From Membranipora membranacea (taxonomy: Eukaryota; Bryozoa; Gymnolaemata; Cheilostomatida; Membraniporidae), in contig OU612072.1 of the NCBI GenBank assembly GCA_914767715.1, positions 21,140,001 through 21,204,000 of the forward strand: a DNA stretch of 64,000 nt, written 5' to 3'. The notes beneath the pieces were generated by a model. The model worked only from the letters and a program-made list of their open reading frames with translations, was not told where the DNA came from and made no database searches. Shown one piece after another: positions 1 to 10,038 of this stretch. The position numbers and the translations under genes were made by a program. Each line of letters starts with the position of its first letter. Positions within the stretch are counted from its first letter, which is position 1.

Positions 1-600
1 GAATGTACAATCCGGTGCCAGACTCAGCCAGTCCCAATCCTGGATAGAGACGGGTTCAGCGACAGGCAGAGCATCCGGCCGGAAAAACTATGCCACAAAC
101 TGTAATAAAACCAGAGAGAACCAGACTATGCCAAGGCATCTCCCTTGTTGGGGACCTTGTGGAAAGTAGGCGAGCGAGGTAGACGATTATCAAGCTAGCG
201 GCCCTAAACATTGCTACACTCACAAATAAGAGTAGAGAGATAGCTGATACGATGGTGAGGCGTAACATATGCCTACAGGAGACCAGATGGGAGGAGAAAG
301 GCCTGGAGGAAAGGCAAGATACATTGACGATGGCGTCAAGCTGTACAACAGTGGCGGGATAAGACCGAGGAATGGTGTGGGATGAGTCATGTAACCAGGT
401 AATCTGAGTGGATTATCAATTTGAACTTGGTGACCAAAAGGCAGACCTATAACATCGTTTCTGCCTATGCGAACAGCAAGACTGTGACGAGGAGGCCAAA
501 GAAAGATTTTGGACTGTTTGTTGCAGTGCTGCAGATGTGCTTATCTTGGCCGGAGACATGAACGGGCATACTGGAAGTGCAAGTTGATCGCTTAGAGACA
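1..600 (+). mobile_element. RTE-type LINE, decayed endonuclease fragment
   Basis: Around 193-360 one forward frame reads NIATLTNKSREIAD, then a stretch ending ICLQETRW at about 268-291. Further along (about 510-590) another frame reads LILAGDMNGHTG. The LQETRW and GDMNGH boxes are typical of the APE-like endonuclease at the start of RTE/BovB-class non-LTR retrotransposons. The frame changes and stops between the boxes show it is dead. No reverse transcriptase follows. Confidence 0.6.
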
Positions 601-749
601 AATGTGCAATAGCCATCAAAAACAGTGGAGTTCGAACAGAGATAAAATCGCATAACACAATGAACTACTTCCAGAACCAGGTATAAACAATATGCTAAAT
701 TTTTCTTCTCGGACTTTGATAGCTATTCTGCGATGAGAACCTACTATTT

Positions 750-1850
750 GGCAGCCGTCGGTTGCCCAACGGACAAATAGGCTTCCGGTTGCTTTTAACG
801 CTACCGGACATAAAATTCATGGGACAGGATTGGTTTGTATCAGATGCAAATGCACTTTAGACAGAGATGGGTTTTGTTACGGTGGAGTTTGCTGTGAAAG
901 AAACCCATCAGGACGCCTATTTGGTGTCCAACGGTTGCCAAATAGCCATCCGGATGGGTCTGTTTTACAATTGACATCTGCCATGAAGCCATCTGGTTGC
1001 AAAATTTGCAACAGGATTGGTTTGTGACTGCCGAGCTTTGAAATTGATATAATGTGAAATGGATATTTGTCATGAGTGGATGGACCTTTAACGTAAAGAT
1101 TTGTGGTGGACCGGCCACATTTTTCGCATTATAGCTGCAACAAACCCATCCAGACAGGCTTGGAATAGTAATGTTTGCTAAATTAACTCCATCCGGGTGG
1201 GTTTTGTTTGAGCAGTAATATTTGCTGTAACCATTCTTCCAGATGAGCCAAATGTGTCCGGTAAATGGCCATCAGCAACATATCTCTATAAAAGGGCCAT
1301 CCGCTTATGACGAATACCCATGCGGCAATGCTAACTGGCCATCCATTTCACCTTGTATCAATCTCGAAGTGTGACTGTAACAAACCCATCCGAATGGCCA
1401 TATGGCAACTGATGGTTGCCAACTACTCATCCATATGGGCTTGGAGCAGTAACAAACTCATCTGCATAGGCTGAGGATAGACCAGAGATGTGTGGCGGAT
1501 GGCCATTTACAGAAAACATTTTTAGTACAACAGCTTGTAGCAGTAATACTTTCTGTAACAAACCCATTTGTATGGGCTTGGAGCAGAAATTTTTGGTGTA
1601 ACAAACCCAACCAAATGGGCTTAGAGCATTAATATTTGCTGTTACAGCCCTATTCAGATGGGGTTGTCGCCCCGATGATGAGTGACCACAATCCATCCTC
1701 CTCTGCTACATACCAATCCACCTTTGTCAAATACGTGCCTGGATGCCTTTTATGTAACCGGATGTCTATTTGGCAACTAACAGATGTCGATGCCAGGCAG
1801 ACATCTAGCGGCTGCAAATAGCAGAAACAGAGAGAAAGCATTTCTCTTTG
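750..1850. repeat. Degenerate short repeats, both orientations
   Basis: A core like 'aacaaacccatccgnatgg' and its partner 'gttgccaaatagccatccg' recur many times, spaced 30-100 bases, in direct and inverted copies. Short ORFs here are by-products of the repeats. No gene is seen. It resembles the decayed body of an inverted-repeat element, but ends and target duplication were not found. Confidence 0.5.
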
Positions 1851-2149
1851 CCGACATGCCTATATATAGGCGCGAAGTTACCACTGAACTCAATTAAGCA
1901 TACCATACTTACTTGATACTTGTAGAGTAATCGTTTCTTCATCTGAAGTTTCCAGTATTTTTTCAGGCTCGTCTATCGGTATTAGCCCGTGTCATAGATC
2001 GTATAACCAGATTTTCACCATTTACTGTAACCTTAACCTGCCACAGGAGGATCTACAAGTATCAAAGAGTGATAAAAAAGATCATTTCACAATTTAGCGG
2101 GGAGACAAAGAATCTCTTTTTGTGGAGGTCAGGGCTGCAGTGAGGTATT

Positions 2150-3640
2150 AGGTACTGTGGGTTGTGCCTTCTAGAACTGCCAGGATGTGGGTGAAGTTGA
2201 TGTAATCTCCCATGTCAGTCTCTACTTTACCAAAGTGGATGGCTCGGAAGAGTACAATTCTTCGCCATTCTGGTACTTAGGTTTTTCCATTCTAGTTGTT
2301 CAATCAGCTGCGAGGTGCTAGTTGTGTGGTCTGACCGCGGAACATTGTAAACACATGCGCACGGCCTTGCGTTACACAGCTTCGAGCTTTGTTGCTTGTG
2401 CTTGCGTCAGGCTACCATCCCATACTGATGATGTGTATTCTAGAATGGGCCTGACGAGTATGGGGCATACATGACATGTTACCCTATTTGGTAGGGTAAC
2501 ACCAGATATAAGGGCTGATTACCCTATGAGACCAGATGATCCCATAACCACCCCACTTTTGCACCTAAGAGCTTAGTGAAGTTTTATATGCTTATTTTGC
2601 TGTCATGAGGTCTAGTTTTCAACCTATTATAACAAATTGCATTAGTTTAAACATTAATACATAGTAAAATTCTGTGTAACACTTGCTAGAATTTGGTATA
2701 TTACAGTTATCTAACAATAAAACTACAGAAAATCAAATATTTTAAGAGCATGGGCGGCTCGGGTGTTACCCGGGGCCGGCGGCGGGAGTATTTTAGGGCC
2801 CCCTAGGGCCCCCAGACCAACCCAGCCTTCAAGTTTATACACCACCAGATATAGAGCCCAGCTAACTTGTCATGTATGGTATGGGGTAAGCTTTTGCTCT
2901 GAGATGTTTTAGAAAGTATGGTATTGTGTGCTCTTCTTATGAACCCTCACCTTATGCTGGCTGCTTTGTTGGTAATATAGTTGAAGTTTTCGTTCCATCT
3001 AAGAGAGCTCTCCAGCCTTAATCCTAGGTATTTTACACCCTTTGTCTTTGGGATATCTGTTTCATTATGTATGTGGTTGTTGTTGGCTCCTTTAGTTCTT
3101 TTTTGGGTAAATTTAACATGTTCGCATTTGAGAGGATTGAACTCTATCTTCCAACTACTCTCCCATACTTGGAGGGCATCTAGATTTTTTTGGAGCTGGA
3201 AAAAGTTTTCACCGGTCGAACAGATGACGTATCGTCTGCGAACATGCGGGTTTTGGATATGACTGAGTCAGCTAGGTCGTTTATGTAGACCAGGAACAGG
3301 ATTGGGCCAATTACTGAACCCTGGGATGACCTTGGCGTGGGCTATAACTATGGCCATCAACTGTAAATACTTGGGATTGACCTTCTAGTAGACTCTGTAC
3401 CTAGAAAGTAGCTCGAGGGGTAACTCCGATATAAGCGAGTTTCTGAAGAAGTTATTGTGGTCAACTTGGTCGAAAGCTTTACTGAAGTCTAGGAAACCGG
3501 CATCCGCTTCCTCTCCTTTGTCAAACTGTTGTGAAATGTCGCAAATCTGTTCTGTCAGCTGGCTCTCATAGCTTCTGAAACCATGTTGGCGCTTGCTTAT
3601 TTACCTGCGTATTTACCTGCATCTTCTTCGTCTCAAGCGC
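2150..3640 (-). mobile_element. LINE (Jockey/CR1-like) reverse transcriptase fragment
   Basis: Read on the reverse strand from about 3620 downward, broken frames give SYESQLTEQI, FLDFSKAFDQVDH (about 3500-3440), PILFLVYINDLADS, the catalytic box MFADDTS (about 3250-3229), LQVWESSWKIEFNPLKCE, and finally LVRPILEYTSSVWD (about 2460-2420). This is the usual order of palm and thumb motifs of a Jockey/CR1-class reverse transcriptase. Several stops and shifts make it inactive. It is interrupted at about 2465-2885 by other sequence. Confidence 0.75.
2463..2890. mobile_element. Insertion inside the LINE fragment
   Basis: LINE homology stops near 2465 and resumes near 2885. The ends are near inverted copies (catacatgacatgtta on the left, cttgtcatgtatgg on the right), suggesting a non-autonomous terminal-repeat element. 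The interior holds AT-rich sequence and a short GGGGCC-rich patch. No coding capacity is seen. Confidence 0.4.
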
Positions 3641-3867
3641 CAGCTCTCCAGCTGTGACTTTAGAAACTTCTGCTCAAAATCGGTTTAACATTTCCGGGTC
3701 ATTAACATGTGCTTAATTTGTTGCTTTAATCGAGGAATTTTGGAATCTGACTGGCAGCAATGACAATGCAAAAACAACAAATTAAGCAAGCGCCAAAATG
3801 GTTTCCAGAAAATACAGAAGCTATGAAAGCAGGGCAGTCATATAGTTCCATAAGTTAGGGTTTGCAT

Positions 3868-3999
3868 CACAGGCCTTCTATAGTTGTAGCAAGTCCAGTG
3901 GTAGAGTGCCCCAGTGGTCGAGGCCTTTTCTCTCAAGAAAAGGCCTCGGCCACTGGGGCACTCGACCACTGGACTTGCACCAACTACAGAAGGCCTGTG
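3868..3999. mobile_element. Hairpin MITE with 8-bp target duplication
   Basis: The two halves are almost perfect inverted copies of each other (about 60 bases per arm, only a few bases in the loop). The ends read CACAGGCCTTCT and its complement. The 8-mer GTTTGCAT lies immediately outside on both sides (3860-3867 and 4000-4007). An 8-bp duplication and a short terminal repeat suit a hAT-mobilised MITE. It has no coding capacity. Confidence 0.8.
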
Positions 4000-4009
4000 G
4001 TTTGCATGT

Positions 4010-5467
4010 CATCAGCAATGATGTCCTATGCAATAAGTGTACATTCAAACAGGGTTAAATTGATTCAAATCACTTACTCATTGTTCCAATGCACTTAAAT
4101 AGTCCATCATTAGATAATGTAAGAGTTAAAGTCAGTACATGGACTGGTGACTCAGTGGGGAATATCTTCACAATCTATAGATTCAGCTGTGGAGTTCAGT
4201 AACTCCTTGGTTTAGTGGTCTATAATGGGCAAGAAGGTCTAGTCCTATTGATTAATTTAGTCCTTGATAATGGGCTAAACTAACATGGAGCAGTTTGTAT
4301 GGATGAATAAGGATCGATACAGTGGTCTAAAAAACAGCGGACTATAGACCCATTTCAAGCGGAACATAGACCAGCGGAACATCGGCGAAGCGGAACATAG
4401 AACGCACCCGCAACCAAGTACCAAGTACAATTATCCAAAGAGTCTGTACCTCCCTGAATAATCTAATTGGTTCAATTTGGTCACATGGTAACTCTGATGT
4501 CATAAGGCGCCAAACCTTTCACATGCTCAATGCATGTAGCAGTTTCGCTTTCATATGGTAGCCTGTGTAATATATTACACACCTGCGATGTGTTAGAGTT
4601 GACTCTATGAAAGAAAGAGCTGAGTCCATTTGCAGACGAAATTGATCTGTCCATTGTCACTAAGGATTTTCACTTAGAAGATAAAAATGATAATTCAAGA
4701 ATCAGACTGCGCTCAATTCAAGTAAAAACATGTTATTTGAGCCTTGGCGGGCTGTAGCTGGAATGGGTGGAGGGAGGGGGCAGGGGCTAACTTTCAATGG
4801 TGTAAATATGAGGAGAATATCGAAACATTTAATTCTATCTTTTGTGGAGGAGTAAGTTTTAGCAGTAAGACATACGGTCCAAGATGTGCTGATCCCTCAT
4901 ATGTTCTATGAAATCGAAATCACTTAATCAAGATAGCCAGTCACTGTAGGCATCAGTTCCACACGCTAGTCCCTGAGGACAGTCATCACCGTATAGACGC
5001 TCTAGTCAAATGATGGACAATTTTTTTTTGAGGGAAACACTATAACACAGAAAATTATTTTTCCTTGATGGCGACAAGAGATTTTTATGAAATCCAATTC
5101 CAACTTTACCAGTGTTCGCCAACTGTTTTATGTAATACCCCGCGGTATTTCAACAGTGGAATATAAATAAATCTTCGAATCTGTAATTTGTAATCTGAAT
5201 CCTTTTGTTACAGGGAAATCCTATGCATGTTCACCCCTCTCCACGTAGAAGGGATCTACAACAAAGCCAATTAGCCAAAACCACCACAACAGTCCAAAGT
5301 CCCAAATAAGAGCATCAAATGGACACCGGAACTCTCTTTGAGATCTCGCTCCTAACACCACATACCAGTACCGAGTACATGTTATAGTCAAATAGACTTT
5401 TACTGGCTTTTAAATGACAAACTCTATACAGACTATTTGTGAAAAGCTTCTTAACGTCATATCTGAT
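4010..5467. other. Non-coding, nothing recognised
   Basis: AT-rich sequence with frequent stops in all frames and no protein motif or convincing splice-linked reading frame. I see no gene, RNA or repeat that I can support. Confidence 0.5.
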
Positions 5468-5615
5468 GATGCTGTAGCCATGATCACCAGGTTGTAACCT
5501 GAGTTCCGAGGCTCTAGCCAGGCTTTCCTGGCTGCAGCCTTGGTTCAAAGGCTATGACCAGGGTTTGCTGACTGTAGCCAGGGTTCTTGAGTTGTAGCCA
5601 AGGTGTCCGGGATTG
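5468..5615. repeat. Minisatellite, 'GGCTGTAGCCAGGGTT'-like units
   Basis: About five imperfect direct repeats of roughly 28 bases, each containing a form of ctgtagccagggtt or its variant. No coding meaning is seen. Confidence 0.6.
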
Positions 5616-5619
5616 CTAC

Positions 5620-6455
5620 TCTGCCTTATATTTTAATCATGGAGTCAGGAGTTGTCTGATGGTTAAGGGTAAGGACTTGTGATTGTGATTTATGGCGCTG
5701 GCTATCATTTCTGATTTGGCACAGGCAAGCCCCTCACCTTAGATCCATAAATACAGGAGGTATTTTTTGCACTTGAGATCACAGGGGACCAGATTGATAC
5801 TCTGAAGGATCACAGGGGATCAGCTCAACACTCTGAAGGATTCAACCCTCAATTATCTGTTAAGGTAAGTAGCGTAAAACTGAGCTGCAAACATTGATAC
5901 CAAAATTTAGTAAAACACTCTACAGCAAAGCTGATTGAGTCAGAAATCATGCTGCTAAGTTTTCGGTAGATAAGAGCAACTGCTCTGTCGAATATCTGAT
6001 CTAAAGCTCTCTTCTCCTGCTAACAGGTTGAAATCAAATTTCATCAGTAGCCGTTTTGGGCAGCCCCAAGCGTGTGATATATATATATCCCTGTATCAAT
6101 AATCAAAGTCAACCATGTAACAAAATCTTACATGAAATGTATGGATGTATGGCCTTTGGCTCATAAAAAAATATGTTTGTGCGTAGCCGCTGCTACTAGA
6201 CTAAGCACTCCAATAAAAATCTCAAGTTTTTGGCTACTATGTGACGGAAAAATGTTGTTGTGACAGATTTTAACCCACATGATCAACTCAGATTGGCAGT
6301 TTCATTATTTGGCAGATTTTTTTGTAGGAAAAAAATGAGCTCCACGTGTGATGTCTGCGTATCATTTTACCAAAAGTCAAAGTCAAACTTTGTGTCCCTC
6401 AAGCTGCTTTGGCAGGTTATGGTTGTTTCTAGCAAACACAAATTATTTCACAGAG
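5620..6455. other. Non-coding, nothing recognised
   Basis: AT-rich stretch without a recognisable gene. A short forward frame at 6260-6499 has no family resemblance and is not supported. Confidence 0.45.
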
Positions 6456-6490
6456 CCTGTCAGAAAAATAATTTATCAAAGACAGACTTA

Positions 6491-6684
6491 CCGAGATGAA
6501 GTTTAATCCAACTTCCTGCATTCCCGTTGCTCCCTCTCACTGGTCTCGCTACAGGTGTGACCGCTGGTGTGACCGGCGGTGTGACCGGTGGATCGACCGG
6601 TAGAGTGACCGGCGGCTTGACCGGCATCGTGCCCGGCGGCTTGACCAGCGGCTGCCCAGTGTGGTGACCACTGACCAAAGTCAA
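6491..6684 (-). CDS. Possible exon with Pro-Val repeat (unproven)
   Basis: On the reverse strand an open frame encodes five-residue repeats of the PVTPP/PVKPP type followed by RGSNGNAGSWIKLHLG, and then a good donor (CG|gtaagtc near 6490). The DNA is a 15-bp tandem repeat (about 6550-6650, GTGACCGGCGGT-like), noticeably richer in GC than its surroundings. It could be a proline-rich linker exon of an unrecognised reverse-strand gene, or just a minisatellite with a chance frame. No partner exons were identified. Confidence 0.25.
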
Positions 6685-6689
6685 TATTT

Positions 6690-7640
6690 AGTGCCTATCA
6701 TAATTAACCTTGAATTCATCTTGAATCGATGAATGTTAACTTTTTATTTACACCCAGTGGTGTTTTTAATTATTAGCCAATGACGTGACATCACATATCA
6801 GAGATATAGATCAGATATGTTACAATTGTCTAATAGTGACCCTGTGGCCTGATGATGTTCAATTCAGCTGTCCATAAAATGATTTACGGCAAATTGTTGT
6901 ATATAATTTCTGCTTTTTAGCGGTAGATAGCCCTTTGTATAGAAGCTAATCTGATATTACATAGCCAGTGTGAAGCATTCTATCACAGAGTAAAGATATC
7001 CTTTCTCTGTTTTTCCTTCTCAATATAATCTGCTATATGAGCGAAGTATATGTGTATTACTAGTATTTGGATGGGACAGTCATTGGGTCAGAGTTTGATG
7101 TATATATATGTATCAGGAAACAAAGTATCAAAATCTGAATGGAGCTGTATGAAAATATAGCCTTAGGCGCTTAATCCTAGTGGGCGGTTACTTGACATGC
7201 CACTATAAATAAACCGTTTCTGGCAAACCATCAACAGCAAATTGTTGTTGTCATTTCAGATTGGCAGGCAGCCAGATTAAATGTTTTTTTTTACACAAGT
7301 GTGCTGCCAAGGCTATAAATATGAACTAATATCAAACAATATAAGACTAACATCGAGGAAACAAATTCATAGCATAGCGGTTGCAGATAGCAGATTTAAG
7401 TTATTACAAATTAGTGTACTTCATATCTCCATATTAGCAAGTAAATCAGTATCTGGTAATGCTTACATACATCATCATTATGAGCATGTGCTATTCATTC
7501 TCAACATGGCGCTTCCTCGCCAATCTGTCTCAATCAATCAATAGTGTGATAATCCAGGTGACAAAATCAAATAAACCCTAATATGAATCTTCAATATAAA
7601 TCATCCTATTGAAATCCAATTATGCTAATTCATTTGCATA
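6690..7640. other. Non-coding, nothing recognised
   Basis: AT-rich sequence. The 87-residue frame at 7281-7544 shows no motif and is not supported as a gene. Confidence 0.45.
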
Positions 7641-7648
7641 GAGGAATC

Positions 7649-8595
7649 CAGACCTGGGTCCAAGTCATGGTAAGTCAAGTCATCTTCAAGTCAAGTGAAG
7701 TCAAAGTCACGACTTGACTTGACTTAACAAAATTATGACTTGACGAAAAATTGACTTTGACTTGACTTGGGAGTTGTCCTGACTTTAGTCAAGTCAAAAT
7801 AAGTCAATGTGTGAAATTTTATAACATAATGTAGAAAGAGATAAAGGAAGGATAATCATGACTGAGAACCCCAACTCTGAAACCCCAACTCTGATACCCC
7901 AACTCCGAAACAGAAAACCCAACTTCTCAGCTAGGGGTAAGTAGACAGAGTTCCTGCCTTACATATTATTTGTCTTCTCTTGTTGTCTTGTAATCAGTAA
8001 AAGGAAAAATGTATCCCATGATGCAATATTAATATAGTCTGATCATATAGTGCAGGTTTATTCAGAAGACTGCTTGTATCATCATCAACATCATCATCAT
8101 CATCATCATCAGACAGAAATCTTTCTAGTCTAAGGATGTTTCACACTTTTTCTTTTTGTGCTTCTCACAACAACAGAAGGCTGGACTTTCTTTTTTTGAA
8201 ATTCACTTCCAAGCAATTCCATAACATACACCACCCATCGTGAACTGAAATTAGTTTATGGATTGCACATAATGTATTGTTTGATAACGATTGCATTCTC
8301 TGGGTGCTCTATTCCATCAGTCAAGGGATGTAGAGCAGTAGAGCAACTCCTGAGGACCTAACTAACTCCTCCACAAAATTCCGAGTTGATTTTCACGGTT
8401 AATGAGCGTGACTATGCCATGACTTGTAAGTCACCCATCTTTGACTTGACTTGATTTACAAAAATCATGACTTGACTTGACTTGACGGCGAAAAAAATAG
8501 ACACCAATTGACTTGACTTGGTGTAAATGTGACTTGACTTGACTTAGCATCGACAATGACTTGACTTGACTTGCGATGACTTGGACCCAGGTCTG
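7649..8595. mobile_element. Foldback element with AAGTCAAGTC sub-repeats
   Basis: The ends are inverted copies (CAGACCTGGGTCCAAGTCA and complement). The inner arms (about 7669-7810 and 8430-8575) are built from many short direct copies of 'aagtcaagtc', in opposite orientation in the two arms. The 8-mer GAGGAATC flanks both ends (7641-7648 and 8596-8603), which shows a transposition event. The centre carries an ATC microsatellite but no protein frame. Terminal arms of short tandem repeats are the hallmark of foldback elements; an 8-bp duplication fits hAT- or Mutator-class mobilisation. Confidence 0.85.
8074..8112. repeat. (ATC)n microsatellite
   Basis: About a dozen ATC triplets with one interruption, inside the foldback element. 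Confidence 0.9.
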
Positions 8596-8749
8596 GAGGA
8601 ATCCATTTGAGACATGATCCAAAGCCAATCAATGGTCACCGATGCCATCGTCAATGACATGGATGTAACCATTTCAAAACAGGAAGCAAACCGTTAACTG
8701 ACTTCCTATTGATCAATTCCCAGATCTCAAGAAGAGTGGATTTCACATT

Positions 8750-9260
8750 TTTATAAGTGGTTATTTGTTTGATTCATACAATGACACCACACATAGCAGT
8801 ACAGAATGACACCAAACGATCTTATCCACTCCAACTAAAAGGAGGTTTGGAACAAATATCAGATTTTGACGTTTTTGACCAATGGACTCATATTAAACAT
8901 CTAGTGGTGGGAGACCAGGTTAGAGTGTTAAAGCTGAGAGCTACTTTCGAGAAGGACTCCCTCCCAAATTGAACTGAAGAAATATGTGTCATCGAATCAG
9001 TAAATATCACCTCTGACATATACTCTGGTTGACTACAGCGTAGACTTCATCAGAGGTTCATGGGATTCGTGGGAGAAGTTGGAAAACCTGACATATACAG
9101 GATAGAAAAGTTTATCAGGAAGAAAAAAATTGGTAGGAAATGGAAACATCTTGGCACGTTTGCTGGCTACAGTGATGCATTCAGCTCATGTGTTGATAAC
9201 ATTACTATGAACTGCAACCGATGTGATACGATTACAATTTGCAGATTTGTTAAAGAGTAG
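8750..9260 (+). pseudogene. Integrase C-terminus with chromodomain, transposon relic
   Basis: One region reads HLVVGDQVRVLK followed by FEKDSLPN, a stop, then TEEICVI. This matches the layout of the C-terminal SH3-like part of integrases of the Polinton/Maverick or Ginger type, with a stop where a tryptophan codon is normally found. From about 9087 a second frame reads YRIEKFIRKKKIGRKW and GYSDAFSS, a degraded chromodomain, which typically follows in these integrases. Upstream catalytic core sequence is absent. It is a dead fragment; the exact superfamily is uncertain. Confidence 0.5.
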
Positions 9261-9950
9261 TTCAAGGGAAATATTGAGCACTGAGGAGCATACATCAGCC
9301 TGGCCCACTCCATTGTCTCCTGTAACCAAACATACACTACCACCTTTAAGTTCGGCTTTTACGTAGTCCGTTGTGAATGCTTCAATACAACATACAGTGG
9401 TGCGCATACCACTGCACAACACATCGGTCTTCAGGTCTTTTTTAGAAACCATGTGCCAATCCATGTTTTCCGGCCCTCAGTGCAAATTGACAGTTTTGGT
9501 ATTTTTACATAATCAATATTTTTTAGCTGTCGCGCAACCGAGGCTCCAACTCTTCAATGTTACAGTGCATCAATGTTCACCTCGTCACTCGATGTTTGTA
9601 CTTTTTAGCCAAACTAGTGCAGGGAGGTTTGCTTTCCATCAAATTATCGGCACAAGGTCGCTATCCTCATGGCAGCCGCCCCTTGCACCTTATACCAATA
9701 CTCAAATTCACCACATTGAGCATTACAAATCAGGGACTTGTTTGCGCTACAGCCAATGGGCGGACGGTGACCTCAATCTCACTCAGCCTGCCTTTTATAC
9801 GAGGTCCAACCTAGTAAGCCTATGTTTGCATTTCCTAAGATCTAACTCACACAGAGATTAAACTGCTTCAATTTGGGTATTAAAGGCATAATCCCAATCA
9901 GCCTTCTACCCATGTAGTTTGCTAATCATCATCTTATTATTTTATTTCAG
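9261..9950. other. Unassigned sequence with a 162-codon open frame
   Basis: A forward frame at 9373-9861 (162 codons) and a reverse frame at 9186-9464 (92 codons) overlap here. Neither shows a family signature I recognise. Because they follow a Polinton-like integrase relic, one of them could be a remnant of another gene of that element, but this is only position-based inference. Confidence 0.3.
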
Positions 9951-10038
9951 CTTGCTGACCCTGTTTATCTATGTGACTAACGTCTTACTACTATTATGGA
10001 GCCTGTCAGCGAAAAAGTAAATGAGAGGAAACAAAAAA
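9951..10038 (+). CDS. Exon 1: probable start exon
   Basis: A strong acceptor (tattttatttcag) opens the exon, so a 5' UTR exon probably lies upstream. ATG at 9996 begins MEPVSEKVNERKQK, then the donor gtgagt. It ends in phase 1, which fits exon 2. The choice rests on phase and splice signals only; the peptide has no recognisable motif. Confidence 0.5.
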
